NCBI GenBank assembly: GCA_023653785.1
Contig: JAMKCH010014212.1
Span: 124,001 to 188,000, forward strand
DNA length: 64,000 bases
Direction of reading: 5' to 3'
From: Ophioderma brevispina
Lineage: Eukaryota > Echinodermata > Ophiuroidea > Amphilepidida > Ophiodermatidae
The translations under genes and the position numbers were made by a program. Position 1 is the first letter of the stretch, and each line of letters opens with the position of its first letter. Below the pieces are notes generated by a model that was not told the DNA's origin, ran no database searches, and saw only the letters and a program-made list of their open reading frames with translations. Shown here in pieces: positions 44,700 to 56,495 of the stretch.

Positions 44700-47540
44700 C
44701 TTTTTTTATAATGACTACAAACCCTTTTTCCTGATTATGACTAACCTTAGCAGTGGCAAACCTTGACTTGGGAAAGGACCCGGGCCCTTAGGCTGATGCA
44801 TGCTAGTAGCTTCTGGCCGTTAGCCTAGGTGCATTTGAATCACCAAACAGCACACCACCTTTTACAGACATAAAATCCTGGCATACAACACACGGCTTCG
44901 AATTACCCGGGGCCCATGTGGCATTTCAATTTCTATTTGTGCATGTCAGCTTTCTCTGCTGTCATGTCGACTTTCTCTCTGGTCAAGTAACTTTTTATCC
45001 TTGCATGCAAATGTGCATGCAGGCCCGTAGCCATGAAATTTTAGTTGGGGGGTGCGGATTGCCATAAGTGGCCTTTTTTTTATCGACCCCCCCACAAACA
45101 AATTTTTTTCGGCTCGCTGCGCTCCCAGGTTGACCCAAAATTTTTACCCGTCGCCTCCAAATTCTTATTTTAGTTGATTGTGGATTTTGCGTTTTGTTAT
45201 GAGCAATTCCTCATTTCCCATGGTCCCATTAGCCACTGTTCTGTAATTGCTGTTTTCGTTTTCAGACAGAAAATACAAAATGGCCAATTTCTTAGCATAT
45301 ACTACTGAATTTGCACTAGGTAGGCCTACACACAGATTAATAAGACTAACAGTTTTCAGATGATATAAAAAATTCCACTTTTTTAACCTTTAAGTGTGGT
45401 GAACAAGGTTGTGGATCAACTGCCCTTTACCTTTTCACAAATAGTTTTTGGTAATAATGCACTATAAGATTTTTACACAGTGGATATGCCTACTTGTTCA
45501 GGCTAATGAAAATATTTTGAAAAACGTTTCAGTTTCTTAAGAATACATTGTGCCTTGCCCATGTTTTGTGTTTAAAAAAACCAATCTAATTTCCGCACAT
45601 TTGCCCTTAAATGATACTACGTCAACCTTTTCAAGTCAATTCTACAATCACAGACCAAATTGTTGGCCCACTTTACATTCACGTAGCCAGCTGGTGCGGA
45701 GGGGTGCAAGCAAGCCCCCGGGGGTCTACAATGAATCAAATTGCACCAAAAAATAAAAAGAAAAAACAGTCATGGCATTTCCCCCTGGACCACACACTTG
45801 GGCTCCTTCCCCTGGACCCGTCCGGGCCTTAAGCAGCTCCAGCTCCCTGAACCCATGTCCGTTATTGAGTCGTTATACCCTCATGTTTCAATCTTACTCC
45901 ACAATACTACGTCTTGGCGTGATACATAGTGTGTATGGCACAAATTAATGAAGAACTGAAGATGTGCCCACTAAGTTTGTCTGTGATATTGTCTGGTCTA
46001 CTTGTCCACAGATCTGCACCTAAGGCCACCATCAAATTGAGAAAAAGGATAAACATCTTGAGGCAGGTTGGCAGAATTTGAGAATTCAAGCAATGGCTGA
46101 ATTTACAATGAGTTCTTCCAATTACCTTGTGCAGAAATAAACGGGAACTAAAACCATTCAGTGGGGTTTAAAAGATTTGGACCGATTCCAGTTTGTTGAT
46201 CCTTTTCTTTTTCCTATATCAACTCTAACAAACCAAAATAAATTTCAAAACATCAAAGCAGCAAATTTAATCTTACAATAATTAGCTAGCTTATAAATAT
46301 GGCATCTGAATTTTGTTTGCATAAGTAATAAGGCCATCTACATATGTACAAGTAAAGTATACTGAACAGTACAAACCGTCATGGGGTACTATAGCTTTCA
46401 TAGTTTTAATATTGGAAAATACCAAAACTGAAAAAGAAAATGCATAACGCAGAGCTCCTAATCACAGACAATTACAACTTACAAAACAGTGTATACTGCA
46501 AAATAGTGCATGCTATTTTGTTAATTACAGTTGGGTTGATTGCCTGAACACATCAACAGCATCAAGTAGAAGGTAATTTCCTGAGCACAAAATGCTAGTT
46601 TCTAAAAAGCCATTACTCACTAAAGTGCACAAACCAACACAACTTTGGCACTTAAAAAATGTACGACTCTGGATTTAAACATTTGGCTTTTTATCTTTAT
46701 GTGCCCCTCGTCCTGTGTGGCATGCCCACTTCCCCCCCAAAAGTCTTTAAAATCTTAACAAAATTGTACAAAAACACCCCTACAAAACCTTCACTAAAGT
46801 AGGCATACCTTATGTGCCCGGCCTTGTGGCAAGATTAACCCTACATCTTGTCAAACTATCCTCGGAGAACAGCAAATTTGCACGTTAACCCCCTATTTGT
46901 ATATAAAAGTCTTCATTTTGTTTATCCATGCAACAATAACCATGCAGAGGTCCAACTGAAAAGAATTTTGGAATCCAGAGGTGACTTTTGTCATTTTCAC
47001 AAGGCCCCCAGCTAGAATTTCTGGAGGAGTAGACTTTGCAAGAGATGACCTTTTCCCATTGTTACTGTTTTTGCCATATGTGGGGGCCCTGGCCAAAGTG
47101 AAACTTTTAACCAAAATTCACCTTTTTTCATTAAAATCCTTATATTTTCCTGCTTGCCTGTCACTGAAAAGGCCATGGGTTTACCGCATACTAGCAACAA
47201 ATTTGCATGGCTTGTTCCTTTAAAGTGACAACAGCAAATTTCCACAGCAATTACCAAAATTCCTCCACGCACTAACGACACTTTTTCAAGAAGGCGGCAA
47301 TTTTCAAATTTTTGCACAGTTGTTTACCGGTAATTGTTATTAAGGCATAATGTGAAACTTAAGCTCAAATTGTGTATTCATCATAAAGCAGGGTTTGCTA
47401 TCAGAATCGAGGCTCCGCTTATTATAATTAAAGGCAGTGCTGGAACATCGATTTCTGCCCGTCCCATTGCACCACACGAAAAGGGTTTTTTGCAATTGAC
47501 TTTTTGCAAACTAACAGACAAAAAAAATAATTGATTTGGG
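44700..47540. other. Spacer between the inverted arms
   Basis: AT-rich, with no recognised gene. Around 45020-45130 a GGCCCGTAGCC..GGGGGGTGCGGA stretch and a following run of C residues resemble the ends of hAT-type elements common in marine invertebrates; a second GGTGCGG block lies at 43725. The frames at 46.9-47.3 kb have no known domain. Confidence 0.45.
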
Positions 47541-49045
47541 TTAAATTTCAAAATTTATGATTAGTTCAGTCCCTTTTCAATTTTTGACTAGCGAACCCTT
47601 TTCCAATGAATAGCGAACCCTTTTTAATTTATGACTAGCGACCCCTTTTTAATATGACTAGCGAACTTTGTTTTAAAATAATGATTATGAACGTTGACTA
47701 GACAAACCGATTATGACTTGCTTTTTGACTCAGCCTAGGCTGGGACATTAACTCCAGAGCATGTTAGGCTAGTATGCCCTGATCTTGCCATGTAGTTTTT
47801 GATCTTCCTCGATTCAGCGACTTTAACAACAAGTGCGATATCAGTGGCCGAAGCTTAAATACGCGCTTTGACTAAAAGTAATGCCGTACAAGAAATGCCT
47901 GATTTTGTTGTAAGTCACTGATTCATGGAAGCTAAATGCACTATCGTAACATCGCACGCAGCATGGCTCGTACAGTAGCCCTGGGTGTGAGCTGTATGCG
48001 CTGATGCTATAACCTAATTACTAGTAGCATCTGCCTCGACGGCTCAGTGTGGGAACGCGAAAGCGCAAACGCTATAAGTGAAATACTGCATCCTCAACAG
48101 AATAAACATGTCTGTTGAGGCTGAATTTTGGTCACCTCAACAAAAAAAAAGGCGCAGATTATTCTGTTGAGGCTGCTTAATTCACTAGCGCTTTCGCTTT
48201 CGCGTTTTTACACTACGCCACCTAGACTAGTACCATGCAGCCCTAAATTTAGCTTATTACACACTGATACTACAACCTACTAAGCTAGTTTTGCATCAAC
48301 CTATACTTCTGTTCAATAATTAGCCCGATGGTGGAATATGGGTGGTGCCACAGGTTATGGCACCCCAGTGATTTGAAGGTTCACACCAGATTCCAACTTT
48401 GTACTCACCTATCACTGATGGGTCAATCCCAGCCACGCCAGGACTGAGAAGGGTCCCATGTTACATAGTTAACTGCAAATAACTTCAAAGATTGGACCCG
48501 GCCATGGATTGGACTAGTCCTGTAGTAACGCTGCTATTGGTGTTCACTATGCGTACTATCCTAGGACATGAAGTTTTCTTACTTGAAAGTTGAGATGGCC
48601 ATCATCAAATTTTGATCAGAACTTCTCTTTCAAAATGCAGGCTAACTGTTGCACGAGGTTTACGGTTTAATGCACTATAGTGCATTGTAGTCTCTAAGTT
48701 TGAACCCAAATTTCCAAAATGACTTTGAATTTGCGATTTTCTGTTGAAAATTGACGACGAAATTTTGACTGTTTTCGACCATTTTCCACTGTATTACATG
48801 GTATAAAACACATTTCATTCTCTTTTATTCACACAACTTCGCCGTGTAACTACATTTGCAAACAGCTATAACATGTATGTTGCTTTTGGCACATTACTTC
48901 TGTTCGATCGTGCTTCAACAATAATAATTTGCGATAATTTCGGCTTAATCCATAAACTTTTTTGCTTTGTTTCCGTTTCAAAACATCCACTTCCGTGATC
49001 TCAAAACTCCCGGTTCGCGCATGCGCTATGCGGTTGCTCTAGTGA
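47540..49045 (-). repeat. Inverted arm, right
   Basis: Partner of the left arm (see there). It is interrupted by the foldback element at 48040-48212. At the inner end, TTATGACTAGCGACCCCTTT-type units of about 24 bp are tandemly repeated (47585-47690), mirrored at 44540-44680. Confidence 0.75.
48040..48212. mobile_element. hAT-like foldback MITE nested in the right arm
   Basis: CAGTGTGGGAACGCGAAAGC at the left and CGCTTTCGCGTTTTTACACT at the right. Pairing resumes at CCTCAACAGAATAA / TTATTCTGTTGAGG. Ends of the CAGTG/TAGTG type suggest hAT. The flanking octamers (CGACGGCT and CGCCACCT) agree at only five of eight positions, so the 8-bp duplication is uncertain. The left arm lacks this element. 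Confidence 0.7.
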
Positions 49046-49157
49046 AGGGCTCGCGGGGCTGGGTGGGGTGCGTCCTTTGACACCTTGCATACATCGACGT
49101 TGCCTTGGCGTACTCCGCCGCTGGGTGCGCTGCACCGGTGTGGAGTCGCGCGTGCCT

Positions 49158-49805
49158 TCACGCAGGATTGATGTCGTTCTGGTGATGCAAGAGACTTGTT
49201 TGGTGTTGCCTTTTGCGACGCCTGTGGATACCTTCAAATTCTGTCTGGCATAGTTCTTGCAGCCTTGGGAAGAACCTTCGGGCGATCAGGCTCGCCAAGA
49301 GATGTGATGAGCCTGGTGTCCTGGTCCCACACCAGCACCCTTTGGGGATCGGAGAGTTCCGCGGAGTCGCTTTGCTGTCCGGTCCATGACGCTGCAGTCG
49401 CGGTGTCCCTGTCATCATCCTGGTCGATGGCGGATGGTGTGAGCGATGGTCGTCCTCTGCTTTGGGCCTGGGGCAGTTTGTGGACTGTCCCGTCTGGCGG
49501 GCCCGGGGCTGTGGCCTTGGTGGAGGCGTGGGTCGACCTCGGCGGACTCGGAGCGGGTCGTTTGGTCGTACGGGAACTTCCTTCGCAGGGTTGGAGTAGA
49601 ACGCTTCGCCGCTTCGGTTGTGGGAAGCCGCAAGCATTACCACAGTCATAGATGACTGTGAGGTCTGCGGGTCCCTCAGGAGGAGTTCCAGGCCTGGTCG
49701 GCCTGGATGGTGAGCTGTCGGCTGGTTGAGGACTGATCTTCCACTTTGATTTTGGACTTGCACAACGAACGAACGAACTGTGAAGTTTACACCTTTTCGA
49801 GGCAT
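49158..49805 (-). CDS. 215-codon open frame in the GC-rich end of the insertion, function unknown
   Basis: This is the longest open frame in the window. It starts MPRKGVNFTV, encoded by the duplicated host unit (unit B has MPRKGANFTVVQSDN at 57185), and enters the insertion right after the target duplication. The product is rich in Pro, Arg, Ser and Thr, with no domain I recognise. Other minus frames here also look protein-like (RVLVWDQDTRLITSLGEPDR and VSTGVAKGNTKQVSCI), so the true coding frame may be shifted and the ORF decayed. GC content is far above that of neighbouring DNA, which may explain the length by itself. An expressed protein is doubtful. Confidence 0.25.
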   Translation of the reverse strand: MPRKGVNFTVRSFVVQVQNQSGRSVLNQPTAHHPGRPGLELLLRDPQTSQSSMTVVMLAASHNRSGEAFYSNPAKEVPVRPNDPLRVRRGRPTPPPRPQPRARQTGQSTNCPRPKAEDDHRSHHPPSTRMMTGTPRLQRHGPDSKATPRNSPIPKGCWCGTRTPGSSHLLASLIARRFFPRLQELCQTEFEGIHRRRKRQHQTSLLHHQNDINPA

Positions 49806-50120
49806 TTCGAAAATAACGGCTCCGAATTCAGAGATGATGTGATGGCTATTAACTTTTTGTCACAGATCTATTGTTTTTAAATACATTCACGCATGTGGTT
49901 TGAAATGCCATGAACAAGGTTTCTAGGGGAAATGTTTTCGTCCCGGTCTCTTTCAGCTTCATCAGTTAGTTATGTTAGCATACCTACACCTATTTTGCTG
50001 AGTTTAGAATTTTCCGTTTATCACCTAATAGGGCTTAGAATTGAGCTTAATCTATCAGAAAACATATTAACGCCCACATACTACACAGAGACTCATGGCA
50101 ATTTCGTTGTGCTAGTTGTT
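49777..50120 (+). repeat. Unit A resumed after the insertion
   Basis: Collinear with 57157-57515: TTTTCGAGGCATTT, AAATAACGGCTCCGAATTCA, TTTTTGTCACAGATCTATTG, AAATGCCATGAACAAG and CTTTCAGCTTCATC. Confidence 0.9.
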
Positions 50121-50794
50121 GCTGGTTGGTGTGTTTTTCGTTTCTGAAAGAAAGAATAACTACACAAAGCTCATTTTCAACAGGGCGCTTTACGTTCTTG
50201 ATAATTATTACTAACAAATACAGATTCACTTCTGTTGCAAATTGAATCGTAATCAAAAGAGAAATATGAAACAGTGTGACAAAGTCAGCTGCTAAATGGT
50301 TTTCTATTATGTCAAGCAGCGAGCTCTTTTGCCATCAGCTGAAACGATTACGGTTATTGTTAATTGTTTTTTTCGATTTCTTTGATTGTATTTTACTCAG
50401 AAAAGCAGATTGCACGCTTACTTCAATCTTAACTTTAATTACAAGGAGCAAGAGGAAAAGAAAAAATGCATAATTAAATCACTTGCAATATGATTGCAGA
50501 CTATAAAGGGCCTCCATCTTGTTATTATTATGGTGTACGCCCGGGTAGGGCAGGTGTATGGGATCATGATAACATATGGCAACAGGAAATCTGTTAGCAA
50601 GTCTTAACCCGACCATGTAGTTTCTCTCTGCTCGCAGCATTGTAGCAAGGAAAATAAGTCTTATGAAACTATTAAATCTATATTATAAGTAATATAAAGG
50701 TACTCTTTTGGTAAGGGCAAAATTTGTTTTTATGCCCACACATCCTTTACAAGGTTATCAAAAATTGTGTGTACTAAATTGTATGCAAGTGTAG

Positions 50795-51155
50795 AGACAT
50801 GAGGAGATTTCCAGAAGAAGCGCCCCGATTTTGTTTCGAACCCGGGTTTTTTTTGCATATTTGGAATGCTTTCCAATGTATTAGATCACACCTGAAATGA
50901 ATAAGCCGAATACGACGTCTTTATGTAATAAGATGATGATTTAGTACTTTCTGTCCTGCACGACAGAAACTCAAAGCACGGTGTTCTATAGGGACAATTA
51001 CGGTAGTCAGGCAAGTTCAAAACAAGGTTTGCGGTTTTCTTTGTACCTTTTTGTCCAATAAACCTTCGAAACGTTCTTGGTAGGTAGTCTACAAGCGATC
51101 CAGTGCAATTTGAGAGAAATTCGTATCCTCAAAAAAATCTCCTCCTGTCACTTTA
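50795..51155 (-). repeat. Dispersed repeat family R, inverted copy
   Basis: Reverse complement follows 11540-11905 almost word for word, with about ten percent differences by eye. The central palindrome is reduced to TTTCTGTCCTGCACGACAGAAA. Unit B has no counterpart at the corresponding position, so it probably inserted after the tandem duplication. Confidence 0.85.
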
Positions 51156-51559
51156 AGGGAAAGCTATTATTACAATGATTTGAAACGTCTGCTGCCATAA
51201 CGTTTTCAATATTGACATTTCTAACAAGGACATGATTCCACGAATAAAAAAGCAATTATTTAGGTCAGGAAAAAAGTCGTTAAATTCTAATGAGTTAAAA
51301 CTAATAATTTTCGATATCGAAAACGACTATATTAATGAAATGGCCAATTTTCGATGCAGCATTTGTAGTCCGTAACCGATCACGATTTGCACTGTCAATT
51401 ATTTCCTAAAAATATTCCTCAACGGTTAAAGGGGCATCATTGTGAGCCTCGTCCCTCCCGAAGGCTCGCACCGACAAACTTCAAATTTGGGTATTATTGA
51501 AAAACCTTTTATATACTAAATTACGCCAGCCTTGCATTGGCTGTATTCCTTTTCTTTAA

Positions 51560-51600
51560 AAAAAACAACAACAACAACAACAACAACAATAATAATAGAG
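51560..51600. repeat. (AAC)n / (AAT)n microsatellite
   Basis: AACAACAACAACAACAACAA followed by AATAATAAT. Confidence 0.9.
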
Positions 51601-51904
51601 CGGCTACCCACATCACTTCCTGTTTACCTAAAATACATATTGGCGATACACATTAATGCTTACAACATCAAACGACAACTAAAATGGAATTGATGCCCCG
51701 GAATCCCAAAGTCCACAATTGTTAGCAGACGACTCCAGGTTAGGAAAATCGATGAAAGTAAAGTAAGTAATACATAAATATATTTTAGGGTTCCTTGTTT
51801 GAATATTCTACGAGAGTAATGCAATTTTGCCGATTTTGGATCAATTTAAATACTCATAACAATGTGACTAGAGAACGAGGACAATGAGGAAAATGAGGAC
51901 AGTA

Positions 51905-51935
51905 GCGCTCTTACCAATTAAGCTAACAAGCCAGG
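51905..51935 (-). repeat. tRNA-like A-box fragment
   Basis: On the minus strand GTTAGCTTAATTGGTAAGAG is a good tRNA D-arm/A-box sequence, but no B box follows at the right distance. SINE or tRNA fragment. Confidence 0.5.
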
Positions 51936-52149
51936 GTTGGTAGAGGAACGATATAATGGGTGTTAGGTCCGAAAGGTGGCCATTTCGTCGCTTTCCTAAC
52001 TGATAGCATCAGAACGGTATATTTACATATACGATATTGATACTTGTTTGAAATTTAAATTACTTAAATCACCTGGTAGACAAGCTTGAATATTTATTAA
52101 TCTTTCCCTGGAGGTGGCCAGCGCATACAACTGTTGAACAAACAAATAT

Positions 52150-52220
52150 GCGCTTGACAGGACTCGAACCTTGCAGGAAATTTCAAATCGCTACATCAGC
52201 ATGGGAACGTGCTACGGCCC
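52150..52220 (-). repeat. tRNA-derived SINE head (degenerate)
   Basis: Minus-strand GGTTCGAGTCCTG (B box) is preceded 35-50 bases upstream by GGGCCGTAGCACG. The cloverleaf arms pair poorly. Dead tRNA-like copy. Confidence 0.45.
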
Positions 52221-53904
52221 TTTTTGCGGTGATCGTCAGGTTGGTAGCCATTTTCCGAAAATGACGTTAGCGATATATAGAATATGTAGACCGTGTTACA
52301 TTTTGCCCACTAATTACGTAACCAAATGCCAAATATTGTAAAATAAGGAAATATGAACAATTTGACACCGAATGCAACAAAATCGAAACACTGGGTAGGT
52401 TTATCCCAGGATAACCTTGAACTTTAAAAGGGCTCTACCTCTTTAACTGAAGTTCGGAATCACCATAAGTTATACCTTGAATCCTTATAACGAGACCGAT
52501 GTATTGGTGTACATTTACACACAATATAACCTGATTTCAAAATTTCCCCCGTACAATTTTTCCCCCTTATTTTCAAAATTACCCAACCCTTATTTTACAA
52601 AATTACCCAAATTTTCGAGTGGAGAAAATTCTGGATCAGCATCCTTCAAACTGCAGAATAATATCTTTAAACATCCTTCCCCAAACTTCGAGAATAGGAT
52701 TCTCATTTTAACCCTACTATAGTCTTTGTGCATTACCCTTATTTTTGTCTTCGTGGTGTTCAGTAGAAGAACTTACTTCTCACATGCTCTTTTTTGCAAG
52801 GATGAATGGCATGTTTAGACTCCGATAAGACTCTACTCGCAATTTCATTTTGTACAAACAAGTCACGGATGTATAATTCGCACAAATGTTACGTGCAAAC
52901 AGATTGATACACTGATGGGCGAAAAGTTCACACAGTAAATGTGATATAGAGCAATTAAAATCTGAATCAAAAGATGATACAATATAATAAAAAAACCAAA
53001 TCTCAGTGATGCCTAAATAACAAGAAATCTAGAGTCGCAGTGAAAGAAAATACGAATTTTGAAAAAGCTAATTTACATTTAATGCAGAAACAACCCACGT
53101 CAGGGGACGTGCTAGGAATATAATTTCCACTGACGCTTTCTTCAAGCTATTGAAATTACGAAACATGAAATTTAATTCGCTGCTCCCAAGGATAAAATTG
53201 AGGCGGTAAGGATAATCCAGGTAAAACACAGAGAGATAAAATGTGATTAGGTAAGCAAATCTACACAACTTAAGAAAAACCAACTCAAGACACCGAAGTC
53301 ATTAACCTTTGAGGACGTAACCTTTAACTTAAAAGACACAATCAGTGATTCATCTCGAAAGATCAAAATATTTGTAATTTGCAAAATTAGTTAAAAGTGA
53401 TAGATGAGTCTATAGTATTCTCATACAGTATTTTTTACAGTTGAAATTGTTACGAAAAAGGAGAAAACAGCAGTATTCCCAAAAGATAGGAATTCCATGG
53501 AGTTACGTGTTGTATATAGTGTCCGTACGGTTAGCAATGATTAACAATAGTATTGTTATTATTAGGTCAGCTTTCAGTCTTAGAACTTCTAGGGTATGTT
53601 CGATAGCTATACTCGTGTACAGTTACAGACACCAAAATCTAACTGTAATTTTTTTTTCGATTTTCTGATTTCGGAAATAGAGTGCCTTTAACTAAGATAC
53701 TATTTATCACTTTACCTGCTTATTCATGAATTTGATTTGGAAACTATTGCATGTCACTTGATCTAAACCTTGCAGAGGATTTTAGAAATATATTTACGGT
53801 CGTAGTCAACGGCTACAGCCTCTACCAAAATTACGCTCTTTTGGATTCTTTGCAGTATAACTTTGTAAAATGTGTATACATTTATAGGTCACCACATTGA
53901 TATG

Positions 53905-54300
53905 TATCAGAGAAGATGTTGAGGGTACGAATTTCTTCTCCAATTTGAACTTAATCGGTGGAAGAACACCAAGAATGTTTCGAAGGCTTTTTGGTCAAAC
54001 AAGAAACAAAAGAACAAAACAAACCATAATTTGTTTAATTTTTGCACGTGGAATTGTCTGCATCGTCTCGGCCTATAGAAAAAGATGCTCTGACAGAAAA
54101 ATGCAACATCTAAAATGCAAAATCTAAGTATCTTATCTTAATGATTTATGCACAACACGGGCGTATTTGCCCTTAGTTACTTTAGGTGTGATGTAATCAT
54201 TGATAAGGATTAAAAATATGCAGGAAACTCCGGTTTAAAAAAAAAAAGTGATTATTACTGGAAATGTCCTTGCGTCCCTTTAAAAGTATAAAGCTAAGAA
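53905..54300 (+). repeat. Family R, diverged copy within unit A
   Basis: GAGGGTACGAATTTCTTCTC, AGAATGTTTCGAAGG, TTACTTTAGGTGTGATGTAA and TACTGGAAATGTCCTTGC follow the family order. Unit B keeps only the tail (near 58880-58915). Confidence 0.65.
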
Positions 54301-56149
54301 AGGTCTAGAGAACTGAGCAAAACTTAAAAATTTGGATTACAAAATCACTCACCTCATACTCGCACAGAAAAAAAGCGAATTGCAAAAACAAATTGCAAAA
54401 AGGAAAATGACAGTTACGACAAACATTAGCATGCTCGTCAAGCTATCATGAATGGCTAATTTAAACAGGGGTCGCTGAAGCTAGGCTGTATATAATACAC
54501 TTGACAGCACCCCTAGACAACGTGCTTTTATTCTTAGAGGGAATTGAATTAACGACTAGGAGTTGGATGTTAAAACTTAACCCTCAGGATATGGGGCATG
54601 AATCCGGTTTTATAATATTTAACATCGTTATAGGTAATAAATAAAGCCAGGAGATGAATGTTTTGCGGAGTCATTTGATGATTTGTTGTAGAATGTTTTG
54701 TAATGTCTTTCAGTTACGTACGAAGCGTCGATAACGCCGCTGGGTACATCTATAAGACAAACCAAATACATACCTGTAGCATTTTACAAGTGAGGTGTTA
54801 AATGAAAAGAGGAAGACCTACGCCAACAAAAATGATAGTCGAAAACCTTTATATGTAGGACTTTGGCCACAATACTGGATCGCAAAAACAGGCGAGATAC
54901 TTAATCTAACGAACAAACTATTGCATCATCTGCATATGGCAAGGCAACCATCGGCAAGGCACCCATGATGATCGCCAAAGATTACATTTACTGAATTAAC
55001 TGTAAAAAGGGATCATGAAATTTAAATTCAATGAAATTAATATGCAAAATTTGAAGCTTTAGATGCAATAACAGAACATTGGCACTTAATAATGTATCAA
55101 TTGGACTAAAGTTTGGCTTTAAAATTTATAAATTTAGGTCCAAAACACATCCCCTCCAAATAAAACCATACCATCCGCCAGTTTTGAGGAACAAGTCAAC
55201 ATCGACATCATACGGAAAACAACTAGCTACAAACTGTCTCTATGCACCACTAAAATCCACACTTTTCATATGATTTAATGACCCAATTCTCTGGTATACT
55301 AGTGTTTGTCACAGACGCTCTTGTAGGATCTATTACTGAACAACCCGAGGAAGTAACTGAAGGAAGGAAAAAAGAAAGAAAATAAAACGAGGAACCTGGT
55401 AAATCTACGAGGAATTATCAAGACACCAAGAGACTTCATATTTATAGTTAATATCATCAGATTGCTATTATCAGGAACTAGATAAAGTTACTTTCAAACT
55501 AAAATTATGCCGAAACAGATTTTTCTTTTGTTTTGTTTTTGGGCTTGCGTTGAATGTAAAACCCATAATTATCAAGATTTCTTTTTCAAGTGGGACTTTG
55601 TATGTTTTGCTTTAAGGGGGCACAGGTGTAAATGACAAATGGATATGAGTCTAAGCCGTATGAGATATAGAACAGGCTCTCATTCTTTACCGCATACGCG
55701 CCCATTGGAATATCATTTTTCTTCCAGCTTCTAGAGTAATACGCCCTCGGCGCCTATTGAAATTCGAATAGCATTTGTGCTCGGTTTGTTGTTCATTTTT
55801 TTACAGATTTAGCATGAAACTTTCCCTAATAAGCTAAGGTAATATTTAACAATGGCAGGGAATTCTAAGTCATTCGCGGTTTATGAAATCAAAAATAAAG
55901 TGCACTATTCAGATGTGGATTTTTTCATTAACCATATTGCATATCATATCAAGATTCAATAAGTACAAACCTTTCGTTTTAAATCCTGAAGGCGTGAATT
56001 GCTCACTATTCAATTCATGTTTAATGTCATTCCCAGAGGTTTAAAATCCGATCTATTACCATGCTCTGTATACTCGAAGATAAATGCCAAAATGTGACAC
56101 TATTCTACTTTTCTTCTAACATAACCTAATTGTTAACTTATTTACTACC

Positions 56150-56260
56150 GGCAAGAGGAGCTTTTCTGAGGGTACAAGTTTTCTCTAACTTTGCACTTGA
56201 TTAGTTGTAGAAAACCTACCGATAAAGTTTCAGATGTTTATTAGACAAACAAGTAGAACA
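56150..56260 (+). repeat. Family R fragment in unit A
   Basis: GCAAGAGGAGCTTTTCTGAG, then TTGCACTTGATTAGTTGTAG and AAAGTTTCAGATGTTTATTA. Counterpart in unit B at 60885. Confidence 0.65.
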
Positions 56261-56465
56261 AAAATAAATAAATATATTGTGAACTTTTCTGCTAAATAAT
56301 ATTTAGCAGAAGGGCATCCGGTCAATTATCTTTTGCTCTAATAAATCCTCACACAGCAGTATTGATGAGTGTGCGGTGTATCTGGCCACCCCCATTAGCG
56401 GGGACAAAACTTTGTTAAAACTTTGGTTTAACTAAAAAACTAATTGACATCTATATCGTAAGCTA

Positions 56466-56495
56466 TAGGACACACACACACACATCACACACAAG
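56466..56495. repeat. (CA)n microsatellite
   Basis: GACACACACACACACATCAC and ACACAAGCACAC. Confidence 0.85.

Larger units (their letters stand above)
42344..49776. mobile_element. 7,433-bp composite insertion with 10-bp target duplication
   Basis: ACTGTGAAGT occurs at 42334-42343 and 49777-49786, and the uninterrupted unit B has it once, at 57157-57166, with matching flanks on both sides. Inside are two GC-rich end segments (42345-42965 and 49000-49740) and inverted arms (about 42910-44680 and 47540-49045), with an AT-rich spacer between. The outermost ends are not inverted copies: the left is ACGATGCGGTCTGCACC, the right ends CACAACGAACGAACGA. That short tandem tail resembles the 3' tails of some non-LTR elements, but no reverse transcriptase was found. 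The class is unresolved. Confidence 0.85.

Noticed and set aside
46893..47317. Opposed frames of about 100 and 80 codons in the arm spacer
   Set aside because: No recognisable motif, extensive overlap on opposite strands, and a non-coding-like AT-rich surround.
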